DNA of 64,000 nt from Ceratotherium simum simum (lineage: Eukaryota; Chordata; Mammalia; Perissodactyla; Rhinocerotidae): positions 39,594,972 to 39,658,971 of the forward strand of contig NW_004454156.1 in assembly GCF_000283155.1 (NCBI RefSeq), given 5' to 3'. Every line of letters starts with the position of its first letter. Within the stretch, counting starts at the first letter, position 1. Both the position numbers and the translations under genes were made by a program. The notes under the pieces are model-generated. The model ran no database searches, was not told the DNA's origin, and was given only the letters and a program-made list of their open reading frames with translations. Below, one piece after another: positions 59,515-64,000 of the stretch.

Positions 59515-60110
59515 CAAGGTAAGGAAGATAAAGAGAGAGTGGGGACTTGAGGGATGACACTACGTTATTTAGGGTTCCCAAGGAAGACATCACTGATCAT
59601 GTGATGTTTGAGCAGAAATTTGAAGCACAGTGCTGCAGCCCTGAGCAGGAGAGAGCCTAGCATGTTCAAGGAACTGCTGGGAGGTCAGTAGAGTAGAAGT
59701 GATGTCAGTTGTTAGAGGTAGAGATGGTAACCAGGTGGGCAGACTGTGTCAGATCTTTTGATCATTAGAAGTCTAGTGTCTTCTCTAGAGAAATAGTAAG
59801 ACACAGAAGGGTTTTGAACAGAGGAGTAACATTAGATTTCTAATTTAAACAAATCCATTTTTCTTCTCTGTATTTAGTAGAGTGTAGAGGGGTAGGGGAG
59901 AAAACAAACAAACAAACATAAAACATGGAAAGATCTATAGCAATAATCCAGGTGAGAGCTAATTTTGGCCCAGACCAGGAGGGTTCTGGACGTATTTTGA
60001 AGATAGAGCCAGTACATGTACTGATAGATTGGATATGGAATTTGAGAGAAAGAGAAGACTTACGGATAACTCCAAAATATTTTATCTGAAAGCTGACCCT
60101 GAAAAAAAAT
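59515..60110 (-). mobile_element. L2 LINE coding remnant
   Basis: GAAGACATCACTGATCATGTGATGTTTGAGCAG, GGGTTTTGAACAGAGGAGTAACATTAG, GCAATAATCCAGGTGAGAG and GATTGGATATGGAATTTGAGAGAAAGAG are antisense L2 ORF sequence in the expected order. A CAACAAATATTTATGG piece at 58865-58880 may be the L2 3' end on the other side of the L1 insertion. Confidence 0.65.
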
Positions 60111-60111
60111 T

Positions 60112-60335
60112 CAAAGGTGAACTAACTTTTCCTGTAAAGGTCCATACAGTAAATATTTTAGGCTTGTAGGCCATACAGGTCTCTGTCACAACTCCTCAAC
60201 TTTGATGTTGTGGCATTAAAGCAGCCATTGACAACAAAGAAACCAACAAATGTGGCTGTTTTCCAAAAAAAAATTTATTTACAAAAACAGACATTGGCTG
60301 AATTGACCCATAGGCCATAGTTGGCTGACCCTTTA
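60112..60335 (+). mobile_element. hAT-Charlie (MER1-like) non-autonomous element
   Basis: CTAACTTTTCCTGTAAAGGTCC, GTAAATATTTTAGGCTTGTAGGCCATACAGGTCTCTGTC, CATTAAAGCAGCCATTGACAA, AAATTTATTTACAAAAACAG and GGCCATAGTTGGCTGACCC give a nearly full element. The same family is at 6955-7062. Confidence 0.8.
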
Positions 60336-60690
60336 ATCTAAATTGTCAAGTTTATGATCATAGAGTTGATTATAGTATTTCCTTATCGTCCAGAAAGACA
60401 GAAATCACTCGGAGTTTTAGCCACCTGCACTATCAAGCACTTCAGCCCTGCCTCTGCAGTGACTGTTCGTTAGTTTTCACTCTCTTTCCAATCTGCCTAC
60501 TACTCGTTACCTCTCAGTCTTCAGATAGGTGTGTGTGTACATGTGTGTGTATGTGTGTTCCCTCCAGAGTCTTTTAATTGTCAGTAGGGGAGACGGACTG
60601 TAATTGACTTATTCAATTTTGGCTGAAACTGGAATCTTCCTTGATTTTTTAATATCCCTATCTTGCAATCCTTGTATAAATACCACTTGG
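60336..60690. other. Unassigned DNA with a (TG)n tract
   Basis: A TG-rich microsatellite with interruptions lies at about 60529-60559. The rest is unassigned. Confidence 0.6.
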
Positions 60691-60694
60691 TTAT

Positions 60695-61022
60695 GGAATA
60701 TTATCGTTTTTTATTTATTGCTGGATTTATTTTGTTAATATTTCATTAAGGACTATTACTATTAATGTCCATGAGGGACACGGTTATGTAGTTTTCCTTT
60801 TCTGTAATGTCTTTACCTTCTGGTTTTACATTACTGTAATATTGATGTTATAAGAGGAGTCAGGAAGCTTGCTCTCCTCATTAAATTTCTGAAAGAGTTT
60901 ATATAAAATGAATATAATTTCTGCCTTAAGTGTTTGATACTATTTACCTGTGAAGCCATTTGGCCTTGGAGGTGTTTTCTAAAATATATAAGAATTCAAT
61001 TTCTTCTTTGTTTCTTTTTCTT
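60695..61022 (-). mobile_element. Old LINE-1 ORF2, left part
   Basis: The plus strand reads GCTGGATTTATTTTGTTAATATTTC, GACACGGTTATGTAGTTTTCC, GTCAGGAAGCTTGCTCTCCTC and GTGAAGCCATTTGGCCTTGGAGG. This is the reverse complement of the L1 ORF2 reverse-transcriptase region. It is heavily mutated and continues at 61332. Confidence 0.8.
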
Positions 61023-61331
61023 TCTAAATTTTTTAAATTTATATTTTATTTTTTTTTAGCTTGATTGAGATATAATCGACATATAACATTCTGTAAGTTT
61101 CAGGCGTACAATGTGGTGATTTGATACATGTATACATTGTGAAATGTTTGCCACCACATCCTCCATCTCACATAATTACCATTTTATTATTGTTGTTGTT
61201 ATGGTGAGAACATTAAGGCTCTCATGACAACTTTCAAGTATGCAATACATGATTGTTAACTATAACCATCATGCTGTATCCTAGATCCCCAGAATTTACT
61301 TATCTTATAATTGAAAGTTTGTATCTTTTGA
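61023..61331 (-). mobile_element. LINE-1 3' UTR, nested in L1 ORF2
   Basis: The plus strand has a T-rich start (the antisense poly-A), then AGCTTGATTGAGATATAATCGACATATAACATTCTGTAAGTTTCAGGCGTACAATGTGGTGATTTGATAC and TAACTATAACCATCATGCTGTATCCTAGATCCCCAG. This is the reverse complement of an L1 3' UTR of the same general type as at 58.9-59.5 kb. TTTTTCTT at 61015-61022 and 61332-61339 may be a target-site duplication. Confidence 0.75.
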
Positions 61332-62610
61332 TTTTTCTTGAGTCAATTTTGTTAACCTGTTCCTTTCAAGGTGTTTGCCTATTTTATCTAAGTTTTTAAT
61401 GGCATTGCATAAAATATTTAATAATATTATTTATTATTCTTTTAATTTTATAGGATCTATAGCTATCTCTTTTATTCCTGATATTGTATTTTATGTCTTC
61501 TCCTTTTATCTTACCCAATCTAACTAGACATTTATCAATTTTATTGATATTTTCAAGAAACCCAGTATAGGTTTCTTTGATTTCTCTAATCACTTTTGAT
61601 TCATTTTTGCACTTATCTTCATTATTTCCTTACTTTTACTTATTTTTGATTTAATTTGTTCTTCTTTTTCTAGCCTCTTAAGTTGAAAACTTAGATAATC
61701 AATTTTAGACCTGTCTTATTCTCCAATATAAGCATTTAAAACTCTAAATTTCCATCTGAGCACTGCTTTAGGTGCATTCCAAAATTTTTGATATGTTGTG
61801 TTTTCTTTTTCATTAACTTTGAATATTCCGTTTTCAATTCTTCTCTGAAACATTGGCTATTTAAAACTGTGTGCTTAATTTTTAAATATTTTGATATTTT
61901 CCAGATATTCCGCTAATAATGATATTTACTTTAATTTTATTATGGTCAGAGAACATGTTCTGCGTTGCATTATTACTTTTAAGTTTATTGAGACTTGTTT
62001 TATGGCCCAAAATATGGTCTATCTTAATGAACATTTCATGTACATTTTAAAAAAAAATCGTGTTCTGTGTTTTTGGGTAGAGCACTTAATAAACCCCAAT
62101 TAGTTCAAGTCAGTTGATAGTGTTGTTCAAGTCTGTTATATCTTTACTGATTTTCTGTTTACTTGCAATATCAATTGCTGAGAAAGGAGTTTTGAAATCT
62201 CCAACTGTAATTCTGAAATTACCTAATTCTCCTTTTAATTCTATCAGTTTTTGCTCCATAAATTTTTATGTTAACATCTGATTGTTATGTACCGCTCATT
62301 AATTGAAACTTTTATCATTATGAAATATCCCACTTTATTCTTGACAAAATTCTTTATACCTCTCTGATAATAATATAGCCACTCCAGCTTTATTCTGATA
62401 AGTGTTTATATGGAATATTTTTTGCCATCATTTTCCTTGTAACCTGTGTTTTTACAGTGAGAGCAATTTTCTTGCAGATAGCACATAATTAAGTCCTGAC
62501 TTTTTTTATCAAGTCTGATGACTCCTGCTTCTGTTTGAAATATTTAGTCCATATACATTTAATATAACTATTGAATATAAAGTGAGACCAGTCAGTATTT
62601 GCTTTCTTTT
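61332..62610 (-). mobile_element. Old LINE-1 ORF2, right part
   Basis: The ORF2 antisense text resumes: GAGTCAATTTTGTTAACCTG, AAGCATTTAAAACTCTAAATTTCC, GCACTGCTTTAGGTGCATTCC, GAGACTTGTTTTATGGCCC and AATATAGCCACTCCAGCTTTATTCTGAT. A minus-strand frame at 61396-61593 contains ENINKIDKCLVRL-like text typical of the segment between endonuclease and reverse transcriptase. Stops and frameshifts are frequent, so it is dead. Confidence 0.85.
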
Positions 62611-62614
62611 TTTT

Positions 62615-62890
62615 CCAGCTATACTCACCTGAGAGATGCAGGCTCAGTTTGGTTGGAAATATGATTTTTGTCCATAGCTTTAAAGTTGCAGCTTTTTCAA
62701 GAAGTATGATTACCTGAAAATGAGGCAAAACACTGAGGGCATATACAAGAAATGTAAAGTGAAGGAAGTAAGACACAAGCAGGCTAAGGGCAATGAAAAA
62801 GTTGTACGAACAATGCAATGTGGGCTCTGATGTTGTGAAAATGTAGGAGTCCAAGGCCTTGTGGGAGTAAATCTCAATGTTAAAAGTAAT
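62615..62890. other. Unassigned DNA between L1 and ERE
   Basis: Nothing is recognised. The long minus-strand frame at 62489-63043 crosses L1, this stretch and the ERE, so it is a chance frame. Confidence 0.5.
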
Positions 62891-62892
62891 TG

Positions 62893-63199
62893 GGGGCCAG
62901 CTCCATGACTTAGCGGTTAAGTGCGCGTGCTCCGCTACTGGTGGCCCAGGTTCCCATCCTGGGCGCGCACCAATGCACGGGTTGTCCGGCCATGCTGAGG
63001 CCACATCCCACATACTAGAAGGATGTGCAACTATGACATACAACTATCTATTGGGGCTTTGGGGAGAAAAGGGGGAAAAAAAAAGGAGGATTGGCAATAG
63101 ATGTTAGCTCAGGGCCGGTCTTTCTCAGCAAAAAGAGGAGGATTGCCATGGATGTTAGCTCAGGGCTGATCTTCCTCACCAAAAAAAAAAAAATAATAA
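62893..63199 (+). mobile_element. ERE-type SINE, long-tail form
   Basis: It begins GGGGCCAGCTCCATGACTTAGCGG, with an A box changed by one base and a B box changed to GTTCCCATCC. The middle section, GGGGCTTTGGGGAGAAAAGGGGG, and both GATGTTAGC modules are present. A possible short target duplication is TAATTG at 62887-62892 and 63200-63205. A few bases of the middle section (the CAGCA before ACTAGAAGG) are missing. Confidence 0.88.
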
Positions 63200-63205
63200 T
63201 AATTG

Positions 63206-64000
63206 CACAAGGTTTTAGAAAAGGTGTAGTTACTGGTAATGAAAAGTTTTAGATTGACATCTAATTCTTCACTGGAAGTTCAAGTAGATGTAAAGAATGT
63301 ACTTGTCACCATATTGTAAATATTAAAATTTTAAAGTAAAACTGCTACCTTACTTTAATAACGTAATATATGAAATACATTTACTGTAGCAATTTGATAT
63401 GTACCATCATCCATTTTAAAAATATGCGAATAAGTTTCTCTTTAACAGGTAGATTACATCAATCTTCTTCATCTTGAATTTGTAATTGCATTCCAATTCT
63501 CCCACAGAATTTTACATCAGTGATATATGTTTTTATGTTTGAAAGTATTTTATTTATTATCCTATTTACATTTCTGTAATAATAATATGTATCTAAATAA
63601 ATTTTTGTAAATTTATGTTAAATTTTTTTCTGGATTTAGTTACTGTACAATTATCGGCAGTAGCTAATTGATCAAAGCATTATAAGTATGCCACAAATTT
63701 TGACATTTATTAAACATAAAATGTAAAATTTTATTTAAAACACATCTCTTAATAAGATGGGTAGGACTTTAAAATAAAAAAAGGTATTGTTTCCATGGGC
63801 TAGTATTGCTTTTTACTAGAATGGGAGAAGGTTTAGCATCAAATCTATTCCTACATTTTTATTTGTTTGTTTTTCACAGTTTAAACAGTGAAAAGAAATA
63901 TTTATATGAATAAGTAGATGGGAATAGAAGGATGGTAATATTAATTTTGCTCAATTATCTGAATTCCTCCAGAATTACATATCTGAAATCACATGGAAAT
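63206..64000. other. AT-rich unassigned DNA to the window end
   Basis: No repeat or gene is recognised. Composition is strongly AT-rich. Confidence 0.5.

Noticed and set aside
62489..63043. Minus-strand open frame of 184 codons, the longest without N
   Set aside because: It runs through old L1 sequence, unassigned DNA and an ERE. It has no domain and is a chance frame across repeats.
1..64000. A new gene system such as a defence cluster, operon or integrated virus
   Set aside because: The sequence has mammalian repeats throughout, no gene clusters, and no retroviral internal genes. Only LTRs were seen.

Overview
The window reads as non-coding mammalian nuclear DNA, most probably from a perissodactyl (horse, or a relative such as rhinoceros or tapir). 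The main clue is six copies of a tRNA-derived SINE with the equine repetitive element (ERE) signature: a head resembling GGGGCCAGCCCCGTGGCTTAG, an internal A box and B box, and an A-rich tail. These sit on a background of older mammalian repeats: LINE-1, L2, MIR, ERVL-MaLR LTRs and hAT-Charlie elements. I found no prokaryotic features and no convincing protein-coding gene. The longest gap-free reading frame (184 codons, minus strand near 62.5-63.0 kb) is a chance frame across LINE-1 and SINE sequence. Family names come from remembered consensus sequences, not a search.

Layout: 0-1.2 kb, an ERE, an L1 3' end and a MIR-like fragment. 1.2-8.2 kb, mostly unassigned, with a degenerate GTCACC-rich repeat at 6.8 kb. 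8.2-13.8 kb, an MLT1-type LTR, a long L2 split by an ERE with an 18-bp target-site duplication (TSD), an L1-like segment, another L2 and a minus-strand ERE. 14-24 kb, mainly unassigned, with an MLT1-type LTR, L2 and MIR pieces. 24-31 kb, two oppositely oriented L1 pieces, two copies of a family I cannot name, and an L2 holding a MIR. 31-43 kb, unassigned DNA with three groups of hAT-Charlie fragments and a long minus-strand LTR.

43-46 kb holds an ERE and a LINE of L1/HAL1 type, broken by a 350-base assembly gap. 46-57 kb has a 668-bp solo LTR with a perfect 5-bp TSD and two plus-strand L2 stretches. 58.9-63.2 kb is the densest nest: an ERE inside an L1 3' end with a 19-bp TSD, an L2, a Charlie element, an old antisense L1 ORF2 apparently interrupted by another L1 3' end, and a final ERE.

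No genes were found, so there is no pathway to reconstruct. The window could be intergenic or deep intronic; the sequence alone does not decide. I saw no evidence for a new biological system. The most useful leads are the unnamed repeat pair (27.87 and 29.68 kb), the nested insertions that date one another, the GTCACC array, and long unassigned stretches that only a cross-species alignment could test for conservation.
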